Shown here: positions 9,660 through 19,854 of the stretch, one piece after another | How positions within the stretch are numbered: position 1 is the stretch's first letter | Layout: every line of letters begins with the position of its first letter | Assembly: GCA_947044405.1 (NCBI GenBank) | Contig: CAMRHE010000169.1 | Coordinates: 62,001-126,000 of the forward strand | Source: Leptodactylus fallax | Lineage: Eukaryota > Chordata > Amphibia > Anura > Leptodactylidae | Length of the DNA: 64,000 bases | Direction: 5' to 3' | Notes under the pieces: model-generated | The model's input: the letters and a program-made list of their open reading frames with translations, nothing else | The model's database searches: none | Told to the model about the DNA's origin: nothing | Program-made: the position numbers and the translations under genes

Positions 9660-12151
9660 ACGGCGTCCCTCTGACAGCGTTGGTGGACACTGGATCTCAG
9701 GTAACAACCCTGCGCAAGCAGGTGTTCCTTGAACATTGGGACTTAGGTGTGTTGAATAGAACACCTGACACATGGATAAATCTGTGTGCCAGCAATGGAC
9801 AGCCCATACCACAGCAGGGTTATTGGGAACCCACTATCCAGATTGGGGACTTGAAACTGCCTAGACAGGGTGTAATTGTCACTGATGTAGAGGATGATAG
9901 GTTTGCAGTTGTAATATTAGGCATGAATGTTTTACGCCATTGCTTTGCAGAAGTGTTGGATGCCTTGCGTGCCTCTCTCCTTACAGCTTCTCCCAGTGAC
10001 CAGCAGACCATTCAGCGGGCCATTCGTGTACTCAATGCCCAGCACAAGTTCGCCAACAAACAAGGTGAAATTGGTCGAGTCCGGATCCAAGATACCCGTC
10101 CAGTAACCCTACAGCCTGGAACAGAAACTATGGTGTGGTGCCGTGCCCGTCCGGGCATAGAAAATCAGGACTACGAGGCCTTGCTACAACCCATACAGGT
10201 AGATGGCCAACCACTTGTCATGGCTGCCCGCAGCCTTGTCATAGTTTCCAATGGACGTGTTCCTGTCCGCTTAGTCAACTTGGGCGATGCTCCCGTGAAC
10301 CTCCACAAGTTCCACTCTGTGGCCCTGCTACACCAGTTAGCACCAGAAGACATTCTCTCTGGTGATTCTACCGCCACACAGCGTTCCACCCAAGCTGCTG
10401 AGAACATTCAGAATGGAGCCACGAAGTCCTGGTGGGATGAATTGAACGTGGGAGACGCCAATACCCCTATAGAGCACATCAATGGGGTTCGCAATGTGGC
10501 CAAGCGTTACCAACAGGCATTCAGCAAACACCCATTGGACTTTGGTAAGACCATGACCATACAACATCGCATTCTGACTGGTGACCACTATCCAATCAAG
10601 GAGCGTCACCGTCCAATACCACCAGCGATGTACCAACCGGTGAAAAAGTTGATCCAAGAGATGCGAGATGCTGATGTCATCCGGGAGAGTAACAGCCCCT
10701 GGGCAGCCCCGCTAGTCCTTGTCAAGAAGAAAGACGGAACCCTACGATTTTGTGTGGACTATCGTAAACTCAACAATGTCACGCACAAAGACGCATACCC
10801 ATTGCCGCGGATTGAGGAATCTCTAACGGCTTTGGGATCAGCTACCTGTTTCTCGACCCTGGACTTAACCAGTGGATACTGGCAAGTCCCTATGGCGCCT
10901 GAAGATCGTGAAAAGACTGCGTTTACGACCCCGATGGGACTCTTTGAATTCAATAGTATGCCATTTGGGCTATGTAATGCCCCAGCCACATTCCAACGGC
11001 TTATGGAGAGGTGCCTCGGCCATGAGAATTTCCAGAGTGTGCTACTGTACCTGGACGATGTTATTGTATTCTCCCGGACATACCAAGAACACCTTCGTCA
11101 CCTGTCCGAGGTATTCAAGGTACTTATACAGCATGGCCTAAAGGTGAAGCCATCCAAGTGCTACCTGTTTAAACCCCAAGTTCACTACCTTGGGCATGTC
11201 GTGAGCGCACAAGGCGTCCAACCTGATCCTGAAAAGATCACTGCAGTCCAGAACTGGCGAAGACCAACTACCGTCAAAGAAGTCCGAAGCTTCCTTGGAT
11301 TCGCAGGTTACTACCGGCGTTTCATACCACACTTCGCCCAAGTAGCCGAGCCTCTGAACGAGTTGTTGCGCGGTTGTCCCAGAGAAAACTGCAACCGAAA
11401 GCTTCCGGTAGACTGGACAGCGCGTCAAGAGGAAGCCTTTCAAGCGCTTAAAGCACTTCTGACGCAACCACCAATTCTAGCCTATCCCGACTACAGTCAG
11501 CCATTCCGCTTGTACACAGATGCAAGTCACCAAGGTTTGGGTGCAGTGTTGTCCCAGGTTCAGGACAACAAAGAGCGAGTCATCGCCTACGCCAGCAGGA
11601 GTCTGAGAGGTGCGGAGAAGAACGACCAGAACTATAGTTCTTTCAAACTCGAACTTCTGGCACTTGTCTGGGCCGTGACAGAGAAGTTTAAAGACTGCCT
11701 GGCTGCCACACCCTTTACCGTGTACACAGATAACAATCCGTTGGCGCATCTGGACACTGCTCGACTGGGAGCCCTTGAACAACGGTGGGCCTCAAGACTC
11801 GCGAATTACAAGTTCTCTGTCAAGTATCGCAGTGGCAAGTCCAACGCTAACGCTGATGCACTCTCAAGGTTGCCTGTGGGAGAAGAACCACCCCGAGAAG
11901 ACATCTGGGAAGAGGTGGAGATGCCACCATTCTACAACAAGTTTGCCCAACAGGTTGCTATTGGTGTCCCTGTAGAAGGAGAATCTCTGGCGAAAACAGC
12001 TGCCGAATCCCTCCAGGAGCCATCTCTGTGGAAAACGTTCCAAGAAGAGAGCAGAGTTTTAGGATATTTGTCAGATTTCCTGCTTACAGGAAGAATACCA
12101 ACCCGTGTAAAGAGAGGTCTTCATGACATGGAATTAAAACGCCTTTGGTGA
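9506..12151 (+). CDS. pol: Gypsy pol, protease-RT-RNase H part
   Basis: Open in the -1 frame relative to gag from 9506 to a TGA at 12149-12151. It has no AUG suited to independent initiation, so it is expected to be made by frameshift. An aspartic protease motif LVDTGSQ lies near 9680-9700. Reverse transcriptase spans roughly 10600-11200, with LRFCVDYRKLN, FSTLDLTSGYWQ and the catalytic YLDD near 11046. RNase H follows, with LYTDASHQGLGAVL near 11510, KLELLALVWAV and VYTDNNPL. All catalytic aspartates visible to me are present. The frame then meets one TGA exactly between RNase H and integrase. Confidence 0.93.
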   Translation: MWTQQASVFSVKRATPEAAGRPSAGKKKGPGESSVPLSRFVSACPHITIRVNGVPLTALVDTGSQVTTLRKQVFLEHWDLGVLNRTPDTWINLCASNGQPIPQQGYWEPTIQIGDLKLPRQGVIVTDVEDDRFAVVILGMNVLRHCFAEVLDALRASLLTASPSDQQTIQRAIRVLNAQHKFANKQGEIGRVRIQDTRPVTLQPGTETMVWCRARPGIENQDYEALLQPIQVDGQPLVMAARSLVIVSNGRVPVRLVNLGDAPVNLHKFHSVALLHQLAPEDILSGDSTATQRSTQAAENIQNGATKSWWDELNVGDANTPIEHINGVRNVAKRYQQAFSKHPLDFGKTMTIQHRILTGDHYPIKERHRPIPPAMYQPVKKLIQEMRDADVIRESNSPWAAPLVLVKKKDGTLRFCVDYRKLNNVTHKDAYPLPRIEESLTALGSATCFSTLDLTSGYWQVPMAPEDREKTAFTTPMGLFEFNSMPFGLCNAPATFQRLMERCLGHENFQSVLLYLDDVIVFSRTYQEHLRHLSEVFKVLIQHGLKVKPSKCYLFKPQVHYLGHVVSAQGVQPDPEKITAVQNWRRPTTVKEVRSFLGFAGYYRRFIPHFAQVAEPLNELLRGCPRENCNRKLPVDWTARQEEAFQALKALLTQPPILAYPDYSQPFRLYTDASHQGLGAVLSQVQDNKERVIAYASRSLRGAEKNDQNYSSFKLELLALVWAVTEKFKDCLAATPFTVYTDNNPLAHLDTARLGALEQRWASRLANYKFSVKYRSGKSNANADALSRLPVGEEPPREDIWEEVEMPPFYNKFAQQVAIGVPVEGESLAKTAAESLQEPSLWKTFQEESRVLGYLSDFLLTGRIPTRVKRGLHDMELKRLW
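9536..9575 (+). promoter_or_regulatory. Probable -1 ribosomal frameshift signal
   Basis: In the gag frame the codons G-TTA-AAC form the heptamer GTTAAAC (9536-9542), which fits the X XXY YYZ type loosely and is known as a functional slippery site in other systems. Nine bases later CCGAGG (9552-9557) can pair with CCTCGG (9570-9575) around a GC-rich 12-nt loop. A -1 shift here enters the pol frame, which is closed by TAG at 9503-9505 just upstream. Position, frame and structure therefore agree. Function is inferred. Confidence 0.7.
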
Positions 12152-13594
12152 CAGAGGAAGCGCCTGTTTGTCCAACGAGGCCTTCTACATAGAAACACTC
12201 TTGATCCTGTCACAGGTGAAAGGCTTCATCAGATCCTCGTACCAAGAAGAGACGCACAGATGATACTTGAGGCGTATCATGACAGATCCGGTCACTTCGG
12301 GGTACAAAAGACCGAAGCTACCATCCGTCGTCGCTTCTATTGGGTTGGGATGAGGAGTGACATTGAGAGTTGGTGCCGAGAGTGTCCCGCCTGTAGTATC
12401 ACCAAGGAAGGTCGAAGAGATCAGAAGGCCCCTCTACATCCAATTAAGACTCAAAAGCCGTGTGAAATTGTTGCTCTGGACCATGTGAAGTTGGGTCCCA
12501 CACGTTCCGGCTACAGCTACGCTCTGACAATGGTGGATCATTACTCCAAGTTCCTTGTCATCGTGCCTGTCAGAGATCTTACCGCAAGAACTACGGCTGA
12601 GACCTTCTACGCAGAGTTTGTCCGCCATTACGGTTGTCCTGAGCATATCCTCACCGACCGTGGATCGGCGTTTGAATCCCAATTGTTCCGTGAGCTGTGT
12701 CAGTTCCAAGACTGCAAGAAGTTGCGAACCACAGCGTATCACCCTCAAGGGAATGGTATGTGCGAGAAGGCAAATCAAGTGATCATCGGCATGCTAAGAA
12801 CAGCCGCAGTTACACCTGGTGTTGAGTGGCCTGAGCGTATCAAGGACTTGGCCTATATTTACAACAACACACCCCAAACATCTACGGGATACGCACCATT
12901 TTATCTAATGTTTGGAAGACAAGGTCAACTTCCTTCAGACTTAACCCTTGGTGTGAAGGTCCCTGACACCATCAATCCACTACCCATAACAGACTGGGTT
13001 GTTGAACACCGCCGACATATGGAGGAAGCTAAAGAGATAGTTGAAACGCGCATGGATGAGGTTCGTAGGAGACAACAGGAGGATTACAACCATCACGCCC
13101 ATGCAGCGCCCCTGAAAGTTGGCGACCGTGTATGGTTAAGGAATAACCATCGGAATGGGAAATTGGATCCATTCTGGGAGAAAGAACCATACAGTGTCAT
13201 CTCCATACCATATCCTGAATCCGACGTGTATGAGATCTCTAAACCTGGGAGACAGCCCCAAGTAGTACACCGAAACCGTCTGAAGCTGTGCCTTAAAGAA
13301 GGACTACCCACAGAGGTGCCCCCAGCTGAGACAACGAGTACAGAGATCTTGTCACCTTCTGAAGTGAAAGAGAGACCCCCAACGTTAACTGAGCTTATGT
13401 GGGCGCCTAAACTACTACCATTTAGCTGTTATCCACCAATTGCTCTAGTGCAAGAGAACCCTTCGACAGATGATTTAATTGATTTCAGTGACTCTGTTCC
13501 TGATTCAAATCTCGTTCCACTTAGGCGTTCTGAGCGTACCACAAAAGGCATACCTCCAACACGCTATAGTGATGCCATGGCTGTCCTTGGGTAA
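12152..13594 (+). CDS. pol: Gypsy pol, integrase part after in-frame TGA
   Basis: Same frame as the upstream pol; 480 codons follow the TGA. An HHCC zinc module (HDRSGH, then WCRECPAC, 12278-12394) precedes the DDE core. Counting from the ATG at 12260, the core residues are D74 (ALDHVK), D133 (LTDRGSAF) and E169 (MCEKAN), with 35 residues between the last two, as expected for integrases. A GDRVWL-type C-terminal module lies near 13120. The tail (LRRSERTTKGIPPTRYS) is typical of vertebrate Gypsy elements. ATG 12260 is probably not a native start. Without suppression of the TGA, integrase would not be made. Confidence 0.92.
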   Translation, partial: QRKRLFVQRGLLHRNTLDPVTGERLHQILVPRRDAQMILEAYHDRSGHFGVQKTEATIRRRFYWVGMRSDIESWCRECPACSITKEGRRDQKAPLHPIKTQKPCEIVALDHVKLGPTRSGYSYALTMVDHYSKFLVIVPVRDLTARTTAETFYAEFVRHYGCPEHILTDRGSAFESQLFRELCQFQDCKKLRTTAYHPQGNGMCEKANQVIIGMLRTAAVTPGVEWPERIKDLAYIYNNTPQTSTGYAPFYLMFGRQGQLPSDLTLGVKVPDTINPLPITDWVVEHRRHMEEAKEIVETRMDEVRRRQQEDYNHHAHAAPLKVGDRVWLRNNHRNGKLDPFWEKEPYSVISIPYPESDVYEISKPGRQPQVVHRNRLKLCLKEGLPTEVPPAETTSTEILSPSEVKERPPTLTELMWAPKLLPFSCYPPIALVQENPSTDDLIDFSDSVPDSNLVPLRRSERTTKGIPPTRYSDAMAVLG

Positions 13595-14161
13595 AAGAGG
13601 TTAACTGTCTCTGCTTCTGTATATATGTTATTCCTGCTCTGATTACATTAATGTTTTTCCTGTGTGTATATACAGTATATATATAATATCTTGCCATGTA
13701 ATATAGTATTTACATTTATATGCAACAATCCAAGCCATAGAGCCTGGCTCACCGAGCCAAGGAAGTTCTGTTACCCCATTGCGGTATGGACATTCGTGCT
13801 AGAGTGCCTACTCTTCCTTACAGAAAGGACTGTTTATTGTTTCTCAGAGAGACTCTCATGATAATGGACACTCACGAAATTTGTGCCAGAGAGCCTCTGG
13901 ACCCATTTGCACTACTGTTGTTTCTATATGGACTGTCTGATGGTACCGCCAAAAGGTTCCATAAGTCTACGTTTAATTATCTCTCAGTTACCCTTCAGAC
14001 TTCTCATGGACATTCCAGGACTATGCCGGGAGGTCTTACCTCAAGTTTCTAAGTATTATATTTTTCTAAACTGTTAGTGACATTTGCACTTTGTTCGTAT
14101 TTATTAACGTTATGTTACATTTCTCACCTTCACCCCAGCCCGTCGCCGAGGTCGGCTCAGT
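13595..14161 (+). other. Gypsy 3' untranslated region
   Basis: Between the pol stop and the polypurine tract. It includes a TATATA-rich stretch near 13670-13690. Short open frames here (for example 13786-14052) show no envelope features: no signal peptide or membrane anchor. I see no gene. Confidence 0.7.
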
Positions 14162-14176
14162 GAAAGAGGGGGAGTA
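14162..14176 (+). promoter_or_regulatory. Polypurine tract
   Basis: GAAAGAGGGGGAGTA directly abuts the 3' LTR, the expected plus-strand primer. Confidence 0.85.
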
Positions 14177-15297
14177 TGTGGCATCCCAGAGCTGGCTATG
14201 GCTGGGCTGAGGGTGATCTCTGTGCATTGTATTATTTCCTGTTGCTTCATAGCCTGTGTGACATAGCAGGGGGTCCTGAGTCTCACACAACACAGCGCCA
14301 CCTAGTGAGCCTCACACATGCATTACACCTCGCATAGGATTGAATAGTAACCAAATGTCCAATGGGAGGACATCGCCTGGGAAAAGGGGAGGAGTCAGCT
14401 GATCACTGGGTCCCCATGGTAACACCCCTGCAGGAAGGTCCTGCGTGTGAGGAGTGAGAAGTGTGGAGTGTTAGGAGGAGGAGGTGAGGAGATAAGTGTG
14501 ATGTCCTGTGAAGAAAGCAGTGAGTTTAGTGCAGGAATCTCAAGTCCTAGACAGGCCCAGGAAGGTTGGAGAGCTGACATACTCCAGCTATTCAGAAGAT
14601 CCTGTCCCCTGTCTGCCTAGCCATCGCCCTGAAGGAAGTCAAGCATCATTATCTTGTCAGCATGAGACTGTGGAGAGAACATTCTGGAACACGTGCTCCA
14701 TAGCAAGTATCACAGGATCCAGGGGCCAAGGCCAGACCTGTGGAATATCCTGCCACCCTGACTATTGCACCCCGAAACTCTGAGCTATCAGGACCACATA
14801 ACGTGAGTGGGGAATATTATGTACTAGTCTCATGGTGGGCATCCTCCTATGAGCCAAATAGGAGCCCAGACGCACCTTAGGGCTGTAACACTGAAGTATA
14901 AGGGGCTAGGAACACCTTTCATCAAGTCTACCCTGCACCCCAGGACTTTGCTGTGTCACCAGGCGTACCCCGTTGTTTTGTATTGAAGAAACTGTTTAAG
15001 CATTTGTGCCTCCACACCCATGGAAGTAAAAGTTCAACTTTACAACCGTTTCTGTGTCTGACTCTGCACCGACAACATCAGGGCGCCCCAAACACCACCA
15101 GTCGGCACAGTATAGGGGAAGCGCCCCGGGGGAACAATCACCACCAACATTTGTGCAGCCCCCTCATCACCGGTACCAGTGGTGGTAACGTGGGACAGCA
15201 CCAGCCCTGCGCCCTCGTGCCCAGAGACCGTGACAAGTCTGCGCTGTTTGCACCCCGCAATCCCAACTGCAGCGTTACCTTCCATCTGGTCACCGCA
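14177..15297 (+). repeat. 3' LTR of Gypsy element
   Basis: 1,121 bp, the same length as the 5' LTR and with no difference found by eye. It ends GGTCACCGCA and is followed by the TGCT duplication. Confidence 0.93.
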
Positions 15298-15469
15298 TGC
15301 TCCCCTATGTGCTCACGTATGCACCGGCCCTGGGAGCTGTAGGCGTGATGTGATGACGTCACTCACATCGCATCTGCAGCTCCTTGAACAGTCCGGAGAG
15401 GGAGACCTCAGACAGAGCAGCAGGGGAGCGAGGAGATGTAAGTATCAGTGTTTTTACTATGTTAAACTT

Positions 15470-15780
15470 TGGGGGCAAATGGAGGGGGCATTAAACTGAG
15501 GGCAGATGAAAAGGAGACATTAAACTGGGGGCAGATGAAGGGGTACATTAAACTGAGGGCAGATGAAGGCGGGGGACATTAAACTGAGGGCAGATGAAAA
15601 GGGGACATTAAACTGGGGGCAGATGAAGGGGGAACATTAAACTGGGGGCAGATGAAGGGGGGAACATTAAACTGGGGGCAGATGAAGGGGGAAGATGAAG
15701 TGGGGGACATTAAACTGGGGACAACTGTAGGAGGACATTAAACCATGGGGGTAGCTGGAGGGGAACATGTCTGCCTCTAG
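15470..15780. repeat. Minisatellite, about ten ~29-bp units
   Basis: Direct repeats of GGGGGCAGATGAAGGGGACA followed by TTAAACT. Inverted partial copies follow at about 15780-15880 (CCCCAGTTTAATGTC). It belongs to the older repeat that the Gypsy element interrupted. Confidence 0.85.
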
Positions 15781-16347
15781 TTGCCCCCAGTTTAATGTCA
15801 CCCTCCAGTTACCCCCATAGTTTAATGTCCCCTTTAGTTGACCCCAGTTTAATGTCCTCCTCTAGTTTCCCTCAGTTTAAACTGGGGAACCAGGAGAGGT
15901 ACTTCATACTGTGGGGCAATTGGAGAGGAACATTATAATGTGGGGGCATATAATGGGTGACTGTAGGAGTATTATTCTGTGTGGTGGCACATAGAAAAAA
16001 GATTCAGAGTGGGCGGAGTAGAAGTGGGTGGAGCTAAATTTGCCGCATTGCATGGCTCGCCGCACGTACTGTCCCTCTTTCTGTCCTTTGAAAGTTGGGA
16101 GGTATGCCAGGGTAACAGTGATCTTGGGCCTCCATCACATGCACCATCTCCATACTGTTATACTGCCGGGCACTGCATACAGATATATCAAATATAGATT
16201 AAAAAAACTGTGTATTTTTAGCATTACTTTGACTTACATAGTAATGATGTTAAGTTACAGCATAACTTACCCAAAACTGCATTAAACCACTGCTTCTAAA
16301 CTCTAGATGACCACTTTTAAAAGGTATTGTTATTATAGTGATCTCAC

Positions 16348-16545
16348 CTTTCCCACACAGATTTTGACATCCTCCGTGTAAGGTTGGGCGATTCTGATTT
16401 ACCCTTCACTAGGTATTTATATCTTGGATTCTGTTTCATCCATGTTTTCAGAGCTTCATAAGCTTCATTTTGGTGCCCTATATTAGTATAGCTGACAGCT
16501 AAGGCCATTAGTGCTTTTAAGTTATTTGGTTGTAGCTGTAAGCAC
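16348..16545 (-). CDS. PEX5L: PEX5L coding exon, third TPR unit and linker
   Basis: A 198-nt exon, acceptor GTCCTAG and donor GTGAGA. One base completes an Arg codon, then 65 codons and a trailing AG. The protein reads CLQLQPNNLKALMALAVSYT, then a helix pair ending KTWMKQNPRYKYLVK, then a linker with LTRRMSKS. The linker end (VWE plus split Ser) differs from mammals and is the least conserved part. The LTRRMSKS-type linker lacks the extended inter-TPR loop of PEX5, which supports PEX5L. Confidence 0.95.
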
Positions 16546-16595
16546 CTAGGACACAAAACATTCTATTAGTTGCAAAGTTGTGCAAAATGCTTTAA

Positions 16596-17187
16596 AGGGA
16601 TTCTATCATTGGGAAACCCATTTTTCATTAACACCACATTGGAATAGCCTTTAGAAAGACTATTTGTCTCCTACCTTTATTTTTCTGCTTCACACAGCCG
16701 TTTCTGAGAATTTTAGTTTATCTTCTTTATGCAAATGGGTCTTCAGAAAGCACAGGGGGCGTTCCCTGTGCTCAAAGAAGACACTCTTCCAAAGATCCAG
16801 CCGCCGAGTCTCTGTTCGGGAACCAAATCCACATGAAAATGGCCTGTTGGACATGCGCACTTGGCTCTGTCCAACGTGAAATGGCAGAGCCGACTGAGCA
16901 TGCGCGGGATTTGAATCCCGAACAGAGATGGCGGCTGATGACGTGGCTGAGAGGCGTCAGCAGAAGAAGAGAGAGGCGGCGCTGGATCTTCGGAAGAGTG
17001 TCTTCTTTGAGCACAGGGGACGCCCCCTGTGCTTTCTGAAGACTCATTTGCATAAAGAAAAAAACCAAAAATTCTCAGAAACAGCTGCGCAGTAAAATAA
17101 AGGTAGGAGATGAATAGTCTTTCTAAAGGCTATTCCGGTGTTTCCCAATGATAAATGAAAAATGGGTTTCCCAATGATAGAATCCCT
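16596..17187. mobile_element. TTAA-bounded foldback element
   Basis: Ends AGGGATTCTATCATTGGGAA are inverted on both sides and flanked by TTAA (16592-16595 and 17188-17191). Inner arms (AAAGCACAGGGGGCGTTCCC and its complement near 17005-17035) extend the inverted repeat. There is no transposase. It makes up about 62% of the 960-bp GC-AG intron of PEX5L. TTAA targets suggest piggyBac-type mobilisation (inference). Confidence 0.7.
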
Positions 17188-17505
17188 TTAAATCAAAGTT
17201 ATTCCTGAAAAGTTCAAACATTTTGCTAAAAGGAAGACATTTTATCATTAGATCATCACAAGGTCATTTTTACTTTAGTAACTACTGATATATTTGGTTG
17301 GATGGGTTGAATGTAAATTAGTGGTTTGCTATAAAAAAACCAAAAAAAAAAAACCTTGTGGTGAGAATTAGGGTTTGTATGTATAAAGCAGATCACACTA
17401 AAGTTTAAGTATTCCAAGTATACATTTAAGAAAATTCTTGTGTACATGTTGATATGTCAGGTGTATTGTGTTTCAGTTCATGTAAATTAAATTGAAACAA
17501 CTCGC

Positions 17506-17576
17506 CTCTGAAGAGCTACAATGGCTGCCTGCTCATTTTCATTCTCTGCCTGTGTGATGCCAAGGTACTGCCAAGC
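17506..17576 (-). CDS. PEX5L: PEX5L coding exon, second TPR unit, with GC donor
   Basis: A 71-nt exon starting in phase 0 (AWQYLGITQAENENEQAAIV, then ALQ plus AG of the next codon). The acceptor is TTTCAAAG. The donor reads CAGAG|GCGAGT, a GC donor instead of GT. Phase forces this: AG must join the G that opens the next exon to give the conserved arginine before CLQLQPNN. Using the nearby GTTGTT would add bases and break the frame. Neighbouring exons and all other donors in the gene are canonical. Confidence 0.92.
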
Positions 17577-18146
17577 CTTTGAAAAAAAGTAATGTGAGAG
17601 AGATAAAAAATTAATCAATTACATTCCTTTTCCAAATAGTTAAAATTCTGTAATTTTTTCAAAGGGAGCCCTTTACCATTAAAAAACTGTGTAATCTACT
17701 GTCATTGTGTTATTCAGCAGGTGGAGCTGAACAGACTGATATATAGATTTCTGGGAGAAGAAATGTCTTACGTAATAAATGACAGTTATCTCTATATGGA
17801 TGCTAATACGTGGAAAGCTGTCACTCACTGCAGAGGACCACCTAATGCACTTCTAAGCATACATACTGTAGAGATTTCATTCAATAAACTACAAAACTAC
17901 AATAAACTGCTGAATATTCTACCACAAAATATATATTAATCTTCTCAGCTCTTTCTGCTCTATAACATGCTTGTTGCAGATTACATTGCATGTTCAGCTC
18001 CACAAGTTCCTTTTAAGCAATATCTACAGAAATATGTTGCTTAGTCAATATAGCACATATAGAAAGGGGTTACTATGTTAAGTGCATTAAAGGGGTTGTA
18101 AGCTGAAAAAACATATCATAGAAACTGTTGGTGGTTTAAAAAACAA

Positions 18147-18213
<67 letters not shown>
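18147..18213. repeat. Back-to-back (ATT)n and (AAT)n microsatellite
   Basis: About twelve ATT units run directly into about ten AAT units, so the two halves are reverse complements and can fold into a hairpin. Confidence 0.9.
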
Positions 18214-18726
18214 GTAAAAATACTTGACAAACGCTGCCTCTGTGGCCTTCTATTTTTTGTGTTCACTACAGTAGTTAGCCAGTCTACACTGTCTACACAA
18301 GTGACTGCTACCATCCAGCAGTTTTTAAAAGTTTTTCTTCAGTTCTGGGCAATGCCAGCTGTTATAATTGTTACAACTGGCGTTTTGCGCCTCCCGTGCC
18401 ACTTTCATGAAAACAAACAACATTTAACATAATTTACGCCAGTTTACTTGTGCAAATGATAACTGAAATCTATGCCAGCTAGAAGCTGCCATAGATTCCA
18501 CCTCGCCATAAATGAGGCGGCTTTTCTGCTGGCGCAGGGGATATGTAGATTGGTGTAGAATACGCAAGTCTTCATAAACATCCCTCAGTGTCTCCTGTCC
18601 TTACCATCAGTTTCTTTTTCATGTGTTAAGAAATATATAAATAACTGGTTGTCAAAGATGCTTTCTACATGGTGGACTCAATCTACTCCATATAAAACAT
18701 ATAGAATAGTAATGCAAGTGGGTTAA

Positions 18727-19060
18727 CCCTATATATGAGGCTGCAGATATGTAAAGAAACATCTTTTGCTGTACCATGGCATAACTATGCATCAACTTGT
18801 AAGTGCCCTAGGAAGGCCACAATGACTCCTGGGATACCGAACATTAAATGGAAAGTGAAAGCAACCACTCAGATGCTGTGGTCACATTTGACCGCGGCGT
18901 GTGAGTGGTTAAAAGCTCATGATCAGAGTGATGCTGCCCGGGTCCCTGCTGTATGAAACAGCACACACCCGGCAGCTAGCGCGGTCACTCTGTTTCAGAG
19001 CGGCTCCATATTTAGTCACGTGCACCAGGACGTAACTGTACGTCCTGGTGCGCCTAGGGG
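18727..19060. mobile_element. TTAA-bounded element with CCC ends
   Basis: Begins CCCTATATATG and ends CGCCTAGGGG (reverse complement CCCCTAGGCG), flanked by TTAA at 18723-18726 and 19061-19064. TTAA plus CCCT ends are piggyBac-like. Near the right end a hairpin of 13 bp (GCACCAGGACGTA and TACGTCCTGGTGC, 19021-19050) is perfect. Confidence 0.6.
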
Positions 19061-19800
19061 TTAATTTGCTAACTGTATATTGCCTAATGTGTTGATTTAC
19101 TTGCTCACCATTATATACTTTTCAAATAGCGGGCCAAATACTTATTGTTGTGAGACCTAGAGTCCATGCATATATACAGTATGTTTTTATGTACCATTGT
19201 TTTGGCTTTCTCATATCATATTATAATTGCATGGGTGTATGTCTTCTGATAATATATTAGAATTCTGTCGTATGAGGAATTACCGGGTCCTTTCTAGTGT
19301 TCAGATACACATTTTTATATTTTTTAAATTCTTAATTCAAATAAAATATATTATATGAAAGCAAAGTTTGTTTTTGTTCTCAATTTTAATCCATTACACA
19401 TTATTTTTTTGTAGGACTTGTTATTAGGCTATAAGTATGATATCAGGGTCATTTTTTTCTTTAAGGCTTCTTTTAATATAATTATGTGGTTGCAAATAAT
19501 AAAATACATTTTTTTTTATTCATATAACCTATGTATTTAATGCAGTGATACTAGAGACTGGCGGCATGGCTGTTAATCAACATGTTTGCGCATCATACAA
19601 TCATATGGACAAGGTCGCCTTAATACCACATCTCCTATAGACTATTTTGTAAACCATAAGATAAATTTGGTTAGTTTCTGAGGCACGGTGTTTTGTGGTA
19701 ATATAGCATCATTGTTACATGATAACCATCTCAACCTACTTTCCATAGACAGGGGCACAGGTTTTTATATGCAAAATGGAAATGTTTAATTTAACTAAAA

Positions 19801-19854
<54 letters not shown>

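Larger units (their letters stand above)
6685..15297 (+). mobile_element. Full-length Ty3/Gypsy LTR retrotransposon
   Basis: An 8,613-bp element: 1,121-bp LTR, leader, gag, pol (protease, RT, RNase H, integrase), polypurine tract, 1,121-bp LTR. Four-base target duplications TGCT lie at 6681-6684 and 15298-15301. The LTRs begin TG and end CA, have equal length, and show no difference by eye, so insertion was recent. The domain order PR-RT-RH-INT fits the Ty3/Gypsy (Metaviridae) group and excludes Copia and Gmr1-type orders. There is no envelope gene. It is antisense to PEX5L inside a 14.2-kb intron. The only visible defect is one in-frame TGA in pol. Confidence 0.95.
6499..16104. repeat. Older repeat split by the Gypsy element
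   Basis: The left part (6499-6684) begins CAGACCTCCCAACC and the right part (15298-about 16104) ends GTTGGGAGGTATG, so the ends are inverted (ACCTCCCAAC). The right part carries a minisatellite. The left part shares the GGACAGTCC...GATGAGTTGAATAC region with sequence near 57830-57930, so it belongs to a dispersed family. The LTR element inserted at TGCT inside it. The superfamily is not clear. Confidence 0.5.

Noticed and set aside
13786..14052. Possible third gene (envelope-like) after integrase
   Set aside because: Only 88 codons, no signal peptide, membrane anchor or cleavage motif.
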